A stretch of DNA of 64,000 nt, taken from Microvirga antarctica. Its GTDB lineage: Bacteria > Pseudomonadota > Alphaproteobacteria > Rhizobiales > Beijerinckiaceae. A program made the position numbers and the translations under genes. Position 1 is the first letter of the stretch. Every line of letters begins with the position of its first letter. Positions 1-7,668 of this stretch are shown one piece after another. The stretch spans positions 1,451,740 to 1,515,739 of the forward strand of contig NZ_JAGEMM010000001.1 in the NCBI RefSeq assembly GCF_017921815.1, written 5' to 3'. Below the pieces are notes generated by a model. That model was not told the origin of the DNA. It worked only from the letters and a program-made list of their open reading frames with translations, and did not search any database.

Positions 1-165
1 GCTCACGGCAACATCTCATTCGCCGAGTGTGGCGAGAACGAAACCGTAGTTGGCCTGCGCGAAATCAGTGCCAATACGGCGATGTATCTGAGGAGCGTCG
101 TTAGAGCTGTCGAGCGGTTTATTGACCGGCATGAGTTCCTCGAAGCGACGAACCGACCTGCTTAA
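1..165 (+). CDS. 3' end of an unidentified gene (truncated by window start)
   Basis: This is the last 54 codons of a gene that begins outside the window. The frame is open from base 1 to a TAA at 163-165. It stops two bases before the vsr start codon, so the two genes are very probably co-transcribed and translationally coupled. The tail is hydrophilic and mostly helical in character and ends in ATNRPA. I do not recognise the family. Vsr is usually linked to a C5-cytosine methyltransferase, and in islands also to ATPase or nuclease genes, but too little is present to choose between them. Confidence 0.6.
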   Translation, partial: AHGNISFAECGENETVVGLREISANTAMYLRSVVRAVERFIDRHEFLEATNRPA

Positions 166-167
166 TC

Positions 168-620
168 ATGAGTAGCGTAGATCCGAAACGCTCTTCAATA
201 ATGGCGAGTGTAAAGGGAAAAAATACCAAACCTGAAATAATCGTGCGTCAAACGGCTCACGCTATGGGTTACCGCTATCGGCTTCACCGGCGTGATCTGC
301 CCGGCACTCCCGATTTGGTATTTGTTCGTCTGAAGAAAGTTATCTTTGTTCATGGGTGCTTCTGGCATCGCCACGAAAATTGCCGAAAAGCCACAACCCC
401 ACTAACCCGCGCTGATTTCTGGCAAGACAAGTTCAACGCCAACGTGAAACGCGACCTGCGGAATATCACTCTGTTGCAGGGGCAAGGTTGGTCAGTGCTC
501 ATCGTATGGGAATGCGAAACGAGGGATATAACTGTGCTCCGAGAGAAACTGCGTTCTTTCTTGAAAGCTGTGCCTCGGTCCGACTTACAGTACGTGACAT
601 CAGGGTATACCCCGTGGTGA
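168..620 (+). CDS. vsr: Very short patch repair (Vsr-type) DNA mismatch endonuclease
   Basis: Vsr nicks next to T:G mismatches that arise when 5-methylcytosine deaminates, which starts short-patch repair beside a Dcm-type methyltransferase. The 150-residue length is typical. The N-terminus has the family opening (DPKRSSIMASVKGKNTKPE). The active-site pattern is visible: GTPDLVF with Asp49, then VHGCFWHRH with His62 and His67 and the zinc-site type Cys64, then a DFWQDKF block and a VLIVWECE strand near the C-terminus. It follows the upstream gene by two bases. Dcm itself is not in the window, so its partner methyltransferase is presumably upstream or elsewhere. Vsr-like proteins can also serve as restriction nucleases in defence islands, which would fit the neighbourhood. 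Confidence 0.93.
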   Translation: MSSVDPKRSSIMASVKGKNTKPEIIVRQTAHAMGYRYRLHRRDLPGTPDLVFVRLKKVIFVHGCFWHRHENCRKATTPLTRADFWQDKFNANVKRDLRNITLLQGQGWSVLIVWECETRDITVLREKLRSFLKAVPRSDLQYVTSGYTPW

Positions 621-657
621 CGTAACAAGGCAGGCTAGATATCATGTAACATCTGGG

Positions 658-713
658 TTGACACAGCCTATTTGTGACAGTGTACGGTCAAGCGTAAACC
701 CTGAAGTGACACC
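658..713 (+). promoter_or_regulatory. Possible promoter / recombinase-binding repeats before the resolvase gene
   Basis: A perfect TTGACA hexamer sits at 658-663. TGACA(C/G) motifs recur at 659, 675 and 707, that is at spacings of 16 and 32 bases, directly ahead of the resolvase start codon. A clear -10 box is not evident (TGTACG at the right distance is weak). The repeats could be an operator or part of a resolution site; I cannot tell which. Confidence 0.3.
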
Positions 714-1307
714 ATGGCCCGCATCGGTTACGCCCGCGTGAGTACAATTGACCAAGATCTCGACACCCAGCTTGCAAAGCTCAAAGCCGAGGGATGTGAG
801 GTGATACGGTCCGAGAAAGTTTCAGGGGCGAGCCGCGCGGGCCGTAACGAACTGGCAACGATCATCGACTTTCTGCGACCCGGCGATGAGTTGATGGTCA
901 CGCGGCTTGACCGCCTCGGTAGAGACACCCGCGATGTCCTCAACCTAATTCACGAATGCGAGCAAAAAGGCGCAACGGTCACCGTGCTCGACCCGCACAT
1001 TTCCACCCGAGGGGAGATGGGACACATCGTATTGACCGTACTCGGCATGGTTGCCGAGCTCGAAAGACGCTTCATAAAAGAGCGCCAAAGAGATGGTATT
1101 GAACAGGCCAAGAGCGCAGGCGCTTATCGCGGCGGCAAGCGCCGCCTCGATCGTGAACGCATACTTGAAATGGGGGGCACAGGTCAGCGGCCTGCCGCTA
1201 TCGCCCGGGCACTTGGATGCTCACGAATGCAAATCTACCGGATACTGAGAGAAGAAAGTCACCCCCGCGGCAGCCCTCCTGTCAAAACTGGTACTTTTCC
1301 CCTATGA
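714..1307 (+). CDS. Serine recombinase (resolvase/invertase family)
   Basis: This is a small serine site-specific recombinase of 197 residues. The catalytic domain opens with IGYARVSTIDQ, where Ser10 is the nucleophile. The conserved LDRLGRD block is around residue 70, and the LTVLGMVAELERRFIKERQ helix (E-helix hinge) is near residues 105-125. A C-terminal helix-turn-helix (RPAAIARALGCSRMQIYRILRE, about 155-178) binds DNA. Such proteins resolve transposon cointegrates or invert DNA segments. No transposase gene is adjacent, so this is either a solitary resolvase carried by the island or the remnant of a Tn3-like element. The family assignment is secure; its role here is inferred. Confidence 0.93.
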   Translation: MARIGYARVSTIDQDLDTQLAKLKAEGCEVIRSEKVSGASRAGRNELATIIDFLRPGDELMVTRLDRLGRDTRDVLNLIHECEQKGATVTVLDPHISTRGEMGHIVLTVLGMVAELERRFIKERQRDGIEQAKSAGAYRGGKRRLDRERILEMGGTGQRPAAIARALGCSRMQIYRILREESHPRGSPPVKTGTFPL

Positions 1308-1398
1308 AGCAGGCCGGGAGTGTTCTCGAAAGCCGTAACTAGCGGTGTTGGCTTCTTCGGGCCGTCGCTATGGGGCACGTTAGGAAAAAAGGACACAG

Positions 1399-2259
1399 AT
1401 GAGCGTGTGTACATTCTGGCCATGCGACGGGCTTGCATCCGACAATCTCTCCAAGCTCGGTTCGCTCGGCGATTATTTCGGAGGCTTGTGGGGGACGCTA
1501 ATTTCCGTTCTAGCCCTTGTTGTCGTGTTCTTTACATGGCGGCTAACGCGACAAGCAAACAATAGAAATGCTTTGATTTCCATACTTACTGAAATGCTTA
1601 AGACACATGATAGTATTTCTTCTATTGAAAAAGGAATTTCCTCGCGATTTCTGAGAGAATTTTCAGCGGTCTATAAATTATCACGAAGAATTGTCCCAGA
1701 CGATCAATTCTGGTCCGTTGAGGATAGAGTTGACATCGCATATACGTTTGTATTTTACGGCTTGAGTACCCATGTACGCCATTCTCTGTCGAGACACGGG
1801 GACGAGCGCCTGAAGCTACTGCAGGACGCTACAGCACAGTTGAGACATCGAGCGGGGAGTAAGTACAAAAACTACTTTTCAGGATACCAAGAACATCTAT
1901 CGCATTATTTGCGCAATCTTTTTGGTATGTACGTTTTGATCAATGAATCGAATTTGAAATTGAAGGAAAAATTGAACCTCAGCAAGGTGGTGAGAACCAA
2001 GCTATCAAATTATGATCAAGCTGTCCTTGCGTTGAATGTGATGTCCCATCTGGGCCGCGAATGGGACAGGCAAGGCTTGATTATCAATTATAAACCTATT
2101 GCTAATGTACCAGAGAGATTTTTTGGCTATGATAACGCGCTTTCTCTAAAGAAGTACTTCCCATATGTAGAATTTGAATGGGAACGCTCGCGTGGAAACC
2201 GACCATACTATTATACGATCTCCGTTATGAAGTTCTCACTTACTATTTGCAAACGTTGA
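1399..2259 (+). CDS. Putative phage abortive infection protein (putAbiC-like membrane protein)
   Basis: The 286-residue protein begins with a short polar segment and the motif LGSLGDYFGGLWG, then one hydrophobic transmembrane helix (about residues 33-50) followed by RLTRQ. The layout of FGDxFGG, a membrane helix and a long cytoplasmic helical part is that of the putAbiC family. The C-terminal half has the matching blocks YQEHLSHYLRNLF (about 155-168) and KLSNYDQAVLALN (about 195-208). The family is named for abortive infection, but the mechanism is poorly known. A purine-rich AAAGGAC lies just upstream of the ATG. Base composition from about 1560 to 2250 is clearly more AT-rich than the neighbours, which indicates recent transfer. 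The alternative is an unrelated membrane protein. Confidence 0.65.
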   Translation: MSVCTFWPCDGLASDNLSKLGSLGDYFGGLWGTLISVLALVVVFFTWRLTRQANNRNALISILTEMLKTHDSISSIEKGISSRFLREFSAVYKLSRRIVPDDQFWSVEDRVDIAYTFVFYGLSTHVRHSLSRHGDERLKLLQDATAQLRHRAGSKYKNYFSGYQEHLSHYLRNLFGMYVLINESNLKLKEKLNLSKVVRTKLSNYDQAVLALNVMSHLGREWDRQGLIINYKPIANVPERFFGYDNALSLKKYFPYVEFEWERSRGNRPYYYTISVMKFSLTICKR

Positions 2260-2307
2260 AAGCGTAGCTGCAACAGAGTCAGGTAGCGGCCACGAAGCAT
2301 AGCTATC

Positions 2308-2613
2308 TCAACGCGCCGGGCGAATTACTGTTGGCTTGTCAAAGCGCGCCCGAAATTCCTCGATCGCCTCCTCAAAGCGATCGAATCCTTCATCCCGCAT
2401 TCGAGCTGCGAAGCTAGTGCTACGTTCCGTGCCGACCACTGCGGACCAGAAGTAGTGGATCATTCCGGCCGCGTCGCGCCGACCCATCCGCGTGATTGTC
2501 AGTCGAATTCCCCGTTTGAGCGACTCCGATGCATTGGTCGAGGACAACACAGGGTCAAAAACACGTTCGTGTAGGAAACCCATAATCTCAGCTTCTCTTA
2601 CGCGCGTCTGCAT
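2308..2613 (-). CDS. Small hypothetical protein
   Basis: This is a 101-residue protein without a recognised domain. It is charged and probably helical: an N-terminal MGFLHERVFDPVL segment is followed by LKRGIRLTITRM and a FEEAIEEFRARFDKP tail. It has no signal peptide or membrane helix. Codon use and the intact frame support coding. It stands alone, tail-to-tail with the putAbiC-like gene (48 bases apart). I recall similar small proteins from alphaproteobacterial plasmids and islands but cannot name a family or function. Confidence 0.55.
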   Translation of the reverse strand: MQTRVREAEIMGFLHERVFDPVLSSTNASESLKRGIRLTITRMGRRDAAGMIHYFWSAVVGTERSTSFAARMRDEGFDRFEEAIEEFRARFDKPTVIRPAR

Positions 2614-2865
2614 TTGAACACAGCCATGTTAGAATCCTACAAGGCTAACGCTCTAGCTCAACGTCAGCCTTAATGATGAAGCATACAGAGGTCGTCGTCA
2701 GGCGTGAAGTCATCAATGGTCCTCACCGCCCGCGATTCGCACGATCATAGTGTCGCTTAGGCGGCAAAGCGTCGGGTCATCACTATTCGCCAATGCGGTG
2801 CAGAATCGCGCGGTGCTTGAGTTTCGAGGGGCGATTCGGGCGCTGGTCGGCTTTGCGCTGGTTGA

Positions 2866-2891
2866 CCCGGGCGGCCCGAAAGCCGCCCGGG
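2866..2891 (-). terminator. Strong hairpin downstream of the 107-residue hypothetical gene
   Basis: A perfect 10-bp stem, CCCGGGCGGC pairing with GCCGCCCGGG around a six-base CCGAAA loop, begins five bases after the stop codon of the minus-strand gene ending at 2896. No U-tract follows in that direction, so it is either a weak intrinsic terminator or a 3'-end stabilising structure. Confidence 0.5.
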
Positions 2892-2895
2892 GGCC

Positions 2896-3219
2896 TTATT
2901 TCGCCGCTTTAGCGGCCTCGGTAGGGGGCAGTAGGGCTAAGTGCTCGCGCTTACGCACAAAAGGTTGGTCGTCGGGCCACTCGCGCCACTTGACCAAGAA
3001 CAGGTCGTTCGGCTTGGCGGCGGTCACCACGGCCTCGAACCAGCCTTCCATCTGGCGGCCCTCGGTTGCAAGAACCACGCTGCCGACCCTAATGTCAGAC
3101 CATGACGAAGGGAATGGCGCTGGCTGCTTCGCGTGGTCGGGTGCCGTGGTAACTGAAGCCTCATTTCCGGCCTTGTCATCGGTTGCCGCCACGATGTTGG
3201 CAGGGTTCGGTGGAGGCAT
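2896..3219 (-). CDS. Hypothetical protein with a compact SH3/Tudor-like C-terminal half
   Basis: The N-terminal third is low-complexity and rich in Pro, Ala, Asn and Asp. Residues from about 42 onward form a compact beta-rich segment (SDIRVGSVVLATEG, GWFEAVVTA, FLVKWREWP, LALLPPTEAAK) that reads like a small SH3/Tudor-like barrel, which is an inference from pattern only. I chose the ATG at 3219 because GGAGG lies five bases before it. An in-frame ATG at 3231 adds four residues. It lies 37 bases downstream of the gene ending at 3257, on the same strand, so they form a two-gene unit closed by the hairpin at 2866-2891. Function unknown. Confidence 0.55.
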   Translation of the reverse strand: MPPPNPANIVAATDDKAGNEASVTTAPDHAKQPAPFPSSWSDIRVGSVVLATEGRQMEGWFEAVVTAAKPNDLFLVKWREWPDDQPFVRKREHLALLPPTEAAKAAK

Positions 3220-3256
3220 GTCGCCCTCCATTGCCTCAATCTGGCCGTAGATCGTC

Positions 3257-3535
3257 CTATTGACGAAGGGAACGAACGCCTTGCCACTTGCGAATACGGC
3301 CCTGAGGCAGCTTACGTGCGAGCGACTGCTGCTCGTCCGTGCTCAGGCGCAGGACTTTCATGCCCATCAGCCTCGCCGCCTTTTCTGCCAAGGAGGCGTC
3401 CGAAGCGTTGAAGGAAGAAGCGTGCGGCTTACCCGCATCGTCGAGGCCGAACAAGATCAGGGCTGTGTTGGTCTTCCCCTCCTGATCGACGTGCTTCGCA
3501 ACATCGCCATTGAAATGGCCTCTGTCAGTTGCCAT
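3257..3535 (-). CDS. Small hypothetical protein
   Basis: This 92-residue cytoplasmic protein contains ALILFGLDDAGKPHAS and a Ser/Ala-rich helix followed by KAARLMGMKVLRL and a basic C-terminus (QGRIRKWQGVRSL). No family is recognised. A good ribosome site, GGGAGG, lies four to five bases before the ATG at 3535. It leads the two-gene unit with the gene ending at 2896. A conspicuous hairpin sits immediately upstream of the ribosome site (3551-3584) and may regulate it. Confidence 0.55.
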   Translation of the reverse strand: MATDRGHFNGDVAKHVDQEGKTNTALILFGLDDAGKPHASSFNASDASLAEKAARLMGMKVLRLSTDEQQSLARKLPQGRIRKWQGVRSLRQ

Positions 3536-3888
3536 CGCGCCCTCCCAAAATGACGAAGGGGGCCAGAGGCCCCTTTTTCGTCAGTTCAGATGTATCAAGC
3601 CGCAAATATGCCGACTCGAAACTTCGTTGAAGTCCCCGGTCCCGGGGCAACGAATGCACTGTCATGATCGACCTCATTGGGTTTCATCAATGCAGGGCGC
3701 AATCGCCCTGTCGGCCCGAGTATATAGGATTAAAAGCCGATTGTAAATATGTATCTTTTTAAACTAGGCCACAGGGTGAAAGGCTTTTCCCGAACGCGAC
3801 AAAATTCCCCTTGCCGTAACGCCGCATCACTAGAAACGGGAGATTGGGCAGGTTAAAGGTGCTGCAAAGCTCTAACACGGTTGAACTC
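3536..3888. other. Intergenic region with two hairpins between divergent genes
   Basis: This 353-base gap separates the minus-strand gene starting at 3535 from the plus-strand DUF262 gene. It holds the long hairpin at 3551-3584 and a second one at 3693-3710 (CAGGGCG, loop CAAT, CGCCCTG, a perfect 7-bp stem). An AT-rich stretch follows from about 3720 to 3770 and probably contains the promoter of the DUF262 gene, although no convincing -35/-10 pair is visible. Confidence 0.4.
3551..3584. terminator. Long stem-loop with embedded T-run next to a gene start
   Basis: TGACGAA pairs with TTCGTCA at the base, and GGGGCC pairs with GGCCCC around an AGA loop. Read on the plus strand the second arm contains TTTTT, as in an intrinsic terminator. 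Read on the minus strand the hairpin is followed by TTTT and then directly by the GGGAGG ribosome site of the gene starting at 3535, so it could act as an attenuator or leader structure for that gene. Confidence 0.45.
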
Positions 3889-6267
3889 ATGAAACCCGAC
3901 AAGCTTACGATTCACGATCTCTTCCAAAAAGAGCGTCGCTACGTCGTACCGCTCTATCAACGAGCGTACGTTTGGAATGAGCACGATCAGTGGGAGCCGC
4001 TTTGGGATGATATCGAACGGCAAGCCGAGGGGTGTCTAAACCCCGACGGGGTCACGCCCAAACAATCTCACTTTCTTGGCGCAATTGTTTTGAATGTATC
4101 GCGAATCGTTGGCGCTGGGGTCGCAAGGTCAGAGGTAATTGACGGCCAACAGCGGTTAACGACACTACAGATCATCATTGCGACCATTCGCGACTTCGCT
4201 ATCCAAGCGAACTCCGCACATGCGGCGCGACTGCGGCGTCTTACGACGAACGAGGATGAAAAGCCCGGGTCAGACGGTTCTTTCAAGGTGTGGCCGACAA
4301 ACGCCGACCGCGAGATATTCCGTCTTGTGCTTTCAGCCGGCTCCCCTGCCGAACTGGCGAAACTACTCGCTAAGGACGAGGCGGACGCACCCCGTATGGC
4401 AGCGGCATATAACTACTTCTACAAATGCGTTGCGAGGTTCGTTGGTTCTAACGACGAAGATTCAGAGTTACGAGAACGCCGCATTTTCGCATTGTTTCAA
4501 GCCTTGCGAACTGCACTTCAGCTTGTGGTGATCGAGCTTGAAGATGGCGACGATCCGCAGGTTATCTTTGAAACTCTGAATGCACGGGGGCAGCCTTTGC
4601 TACCCTCCGACTTGATACGCAACTATGTGTTCATGAGAGCCGCGACTGACGTCACTTGCGACGCGGATGATCTTTACAACCGCTTCTGGCGGCCATTCGA
4701 CGACGATCGAGTTGAGACCTCGGTCAACGGAGAAGACCGCTTTTGGCATATTGAGGAACGCCAAGGACGCCTCACGAGGCCGCGCATCGACCTCTTCCTT
4801 TTCCATTATCTCGTCATACAAACTGAGCGGGATCTAAACATCGGTCAGTTGTTCCGGGAGTTCAGGGACTGGCGCGACGTGAATCCCGGCAGCGTCGAAG
4901 CTCTCTTGGACGACCTAAAAAGGTACAGCTCTCTTTTCGCAAAACTGATTCAACCCCTCGGAACTGACCGCGTCAGTGTTTTAGCCCGGCGGCTCAGGTC
5001 GCTCGACACCAGCACAGTATATCCTGTACTCCTCTATGTCGTGTCCCTACCCGAAGAACGGCTCTCAACCTCATCGAAGGTTCAGATTCTCGAAGATATC
5101 GAGTCTTGGCTAGTACGGCGGTTCATATGCCAATTGACGAACAAGAACTACAATCGGTTCTTTGTTGCTCTCCTTGCCAAGGTCAAGCGGGCAGCGGTGA
5201 GTGAGGATCTCGCTGATGTGGTCCGAGCGGAGCTCAGCAGATCTTCGGATGTCACCACAATTTGGCCGCCCGATGACGAGTTCCTAACCGGCTGGCTCAC
5301 GAGGCCTATGTACGCAAAGACACGGCCTGACCGTAGTGCAATGGTTCTCCGAGCGGTCGAGGCCCACATACGAACGCGCCGGAATGAGGCTATAACTCTT
5401 CCACCCCATCTCACGGTCGAACACCTTCTACCTCAGAACGGCAGTGTCACAGATTACCCCATAGACGAACCGATGCCTCTGTTGGCTGGCGAAACTCATG
5501 ATCGGTGCCGAGAGCGGGTCATACATACCGTGGGCAATCTCACACTACTCACGAATGAGCTAAACTCATCGGTGAGCAATGGTCCCTTTCCAAGCAAGGT
5601 GGCGAAGATCGTAGCTGACAGCGATCTTCGATTGAATGCATGGTTGCGCTCAGACGCTCCGGCTAGCTGGTCGGAAAGGTCGATTATGGAGCGGGGCCAG
5701 TTGCTGTTCGACACGGCGGTTGAAATCTGGCCGCGGCCTGCACTTGAGCCGGAGAACATAAACGACGATGAGTCTGGCGCGACCGAGAAAGGCGTATGGC
5801 AGTTTTCAGACCCGGGACTGCTTAAGGCGAAGCGAGCAGGCATTGTGTCAGCCCTTATCCTTCGTGAAGGCGTGACTGTTCAGGCTCGGAATCTCGCGAA
5901 GTACGCGAGCAGCAATGGCACTCTCCGCGCAATCGTCGCCATCTCTAAGCGATATATGGATCGCGCTGCGTTCCCATACTGGTATGCCTACCACCCGGAA
6001 TCCGACGAATTTCTCGCCGGTGGCGAGAAGGGTTATCTGCTTCTTGGTTGTATGGATCGTGACTACGCATTTGCCATACCCCGCTCAATTCTAGCACTGC
6101 ACTTGGCATCGCTGAACACGACAACTAGAAAGACGACTAAGAAACTACACTATCATATTCATCTCGTTGACAGATTCGGTAAGCTCATGTTGGCGCTGCC
6201 TAAACAAGACGATGTTTTGGATATCGATCCCTATAGGATGGGACTGACGAAAGACGCCTCTCTGTAG
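3889..6267 (+). CDS. DUF262/DUF1524 (GmrSD-like) nuclease with extra C-terminal domain
   Basis: This large cytoplasmic protein has the architecture of type IV, modification-dependent restriction enzymes. The N-terminal DUF262 domain shows PLYQRAYVW near residue 20, a HFLGAIVLN strand, and the nucleotide-site motif DGQQRLTTLQ near residue 85. Residues about 195-330 contain EDGDDPQVIFETLNARGQPL. The DUF1524 HNH-like nuclease follows, with VEHLLPQ at about 508 and GNLTLLT..LN near 550. About 150 residues then follow as a separate domain (FPYWYAYHP, LLGCMDRDYAFAIP, LHYHIHLVDRFG) that I cannot assign. I chose ATG 3889; the frame extends to a TTG at 3844 that has no properly spaced ribosome site. 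The gene converges on the glycosylase-like gene (43 bases between stops). Specificity for modified cytosine is inferred from the family. Confidence 0.85.
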   Translation: MKPDKLTIHDLFQKERRYVVPLYQRAYVWNEHDQWEPLWDDIERQAEGCLNPDGVTPKQSHFLGAIVLNVSRIVGAGVARSEVIDGQQRLTTLQIIIATIRDFAIQANSAHAARLRRLTTNEDEKPGSDGSFKVWPTNADREIFRLVLSAGSPAELAKLLAKDEADAPRMAAAYNYFYKCVARFVGSNDEDSELRERRIFALFQALRTALQLVVIELEDGDDPQVIFETLNARGQPLLPSDLIRNYVFMRAATDVTCDADDLYNRFWRPFDDDRVETSVNGEDRFWHIEERQGRLTRPRIDLFLFHYLVIQTERDLNIGQLFREFRDWRDVNPGSVEALLDDLKRYSSLFAKLIQPLGTDRVSVLARRLRSLDTSTVYPVLLYVVSLPEERLSTSSKVQILEDIESWLVRRFICQLTNKNYNRFFVALLAKVKRAAVSEDLADVVRAELSRSSDVTTIWPPDDEFLTGWLTRPMYAKTRPDRSAMVLRAVEAHIRTRRNEAITLPPHLTVEHLLPQNGSVTDYPIDEPMPLLAGETHDRCRERVIHTVGNLTLLTNELNSSVSNGPFPSKVAKIVADSDLRLNAWLRSDAPASWSERSIMERGQLLFDTAVEIWPRPALEPENINDDESGATEKGVWQFSDPGLLKAKRAGIVSALILREGVTVQARNLAKYASSNGTLRAIVAISKRYMDRAAFPYWYAYHPESDEFLAGGEKGYLLLGCMDRDYAFAIPRSILALHLASLNTTTRKTTKKLHYHIHLVDRFGKLMLALPKQDDVLDIDPYRMGLTKDASL

Positions 6268-6310
6268 CTACATCGAGCGTTTTGCCTCCGATGCAGTCCC
6301 GAAAGTGAAC

Positions 6311-7333
6311 TTACCGTGCCACATTCCTGATCGGTATCCGATCGCAATTGTCGAATGCCGGGCAGTAGCGACTTCGACAGCTAACAGAGTCATTGATCCG
6401 GTTTCCATTGCATATATCGAATCCGTCGATTGCACAGAACGCCCAGATCGAATGCTGGACCCAGCGGGCAAATATCGGTGGGTACTCTGGGTGGTAGTCG
6501 CGGGCGTCGATCCGCTGAGCCAAGCCCTCGATCAATCTGGCGCACCCCTGTGGCGAGTAGCAGGAAGGCCCGATCGCATGGACGGCGTTGAAACGGTGCA
6601 GAATGCCGGTGCGATGGAGGAAGCCGTGCACGAGACTATCCACGGCGACCTGTGCAGATCCGGTCAAAACCCATCGCTCGCGATTGCGATCTCCGCACAA
6701 GAGAAGGTCAGCTAGGACCATCGACCACAACTTGCTCCCGACCCCGTAGATGTTGGTAAGCGGCATGAGCAGCGAGTACCGCATGACCGCTAGACGATCT
6801 GGTCTTCCCGCTCCGGGATCGGCCTCATCTAGTCTGCGATCTAACCAGCGAACCACGTCGCCCTCGCAAACGTCGCGGATAAACAGGAAGAGGCTGTACG
6901 CGGCCTGATTGAGACGCCCATTCCGAAGCGAGTGTCGAGGTAGTGGACATTCAGGAAGAAGGTGCTGCTCAGCGCAGCATCCAGCCGCCTTCTGATATTT
7001 GCAGTCCGAGAAGTTCCAGTAGCTTGTGAGTCGATGACAGTCGGGCTTATCAGCAAGTGCAGCCTCGATCTCAACCCACTTCGCGGTGCCGTGTTTTGCA
7101 CTGTATCCGAATGCCACGGCATCGCTAACTCCTTGCAAGGCGAAGAGGCCCACAAGCCAATCGAAGATCGGTCCCGAGTCGTGATGGGCGACCGCGTCTT
7201 GGATACCCTCTCGTTCGAGGCTGCTGGCGATGTCGGCGAGAAAGGTTGGTGGAGCGAGGTCAAGGGCGGGTTGAACAACCCGCTGAAAATAGTTCCAGTT
7301 CTCCGCGTCATTCACATGCACCGCACATTCCAA
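6311..7333 (-). CDS. Cys-rich HhH-GPD (endonuclease III superfamily) DNA glycosylase-like protein
   Basis: This 340-residue protein carries an endonuclease III-type core. The helix-hairpin-helix reads TNIYGVGSK, placing Lys201 where the lyase lysine sits. Residues 229-243 (VAVDSLVHGFLHRTG) match the catalytic-Asp block, with Asp232. The C-terminus has Cys308, 319, 324 and 330; the last gap equals that of the endonuclease III 4Fe-4S loop. A second Cys set lies ahead of the HhH (C111, C119, C120, C129, followed by PLP). Predicted role: excision of a damaged or modified base. The start is uncertain: TTG 7333 opens the frame, and a GTG at 7321 with GGA upstream is an alternative. It is convergent with the GmrSD-like gene and divergent from the HUH-like gene. 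Substrate unknown. Confidence 0.7.
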   Translation of the reverse strand: MECAVHVNDAENWNYFQRVVQPALDLAPPTFLADIASSLEREGIQDAVAHHDSGPIFDWLVGLFALQGVSDAVAFGYSAKHGTAKWVEIEAALADKPDCHRLTSYWNFSDCKYQKAAGCCAEQHLLPECPLPRHSLRNGRLNQAAYSLFLFIRDVCEGDVVRWLDRRLDEADPGAGRPDRLAVMRYSLLMPLTNIYGVGSKLWSMVLADLLLCGDRNRERWVLTGSAQVAVDSLVHGFLHRTGILHRFNAVHAIGPSCYSPQGCARLIEGLAQRIDARDYHPEYPPIFARWVQHSIWAFCAIDGFDICNGNRINDSVSCRSRYCPAFDNCDRIPIRNVAR

Positions 7334-7668
7334 CGTTCATGAACGTGCCGCGGCATAGCCTACCGTGAATAGCAGTTGTCAAGCAGAGTTCAAATACGGA
7401 CCTCAATGTGAGTGTGTGAAGCGCAACACCCGGAGTGTCTATTCCGCGCTCAAGATCCGCCAATTCGCTCGCGTAAATACCAATTGTAACCGCAGCAAGC
7501 CGGTCGCATCGGATGCGCCAATGAAGCCGGCCCTGCCTAATCCCTATCAGATGCGGATGCCGGAAACGGGGTCAGTATATGGACTTGCTGTACCCAAATA
7601 CACCAACGAACACATAGCCCCACACCCCAACCGACATACACGCCATCATACAAATAAGGTATGCCAAT
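7334..7668. other. Intergenic region between divergent genes
   Basis: This 335-base gap separates the glycosylase-like gene (minus) from the HUH-like gene (plus). It must hold both promoters. I see no consensus promoter, hairpin or repeat. The open plus-strand frame that covers it has poor, unbiased codon use and is not credited. Confidence 0.3.

Noticed and set aside
2750..3250. Plus-strand open frame of 166 codons.
   Set aside because: Antisense of the small hypothetical gene ending at 2896 and of the 2866-2891 hairpin; no motif.
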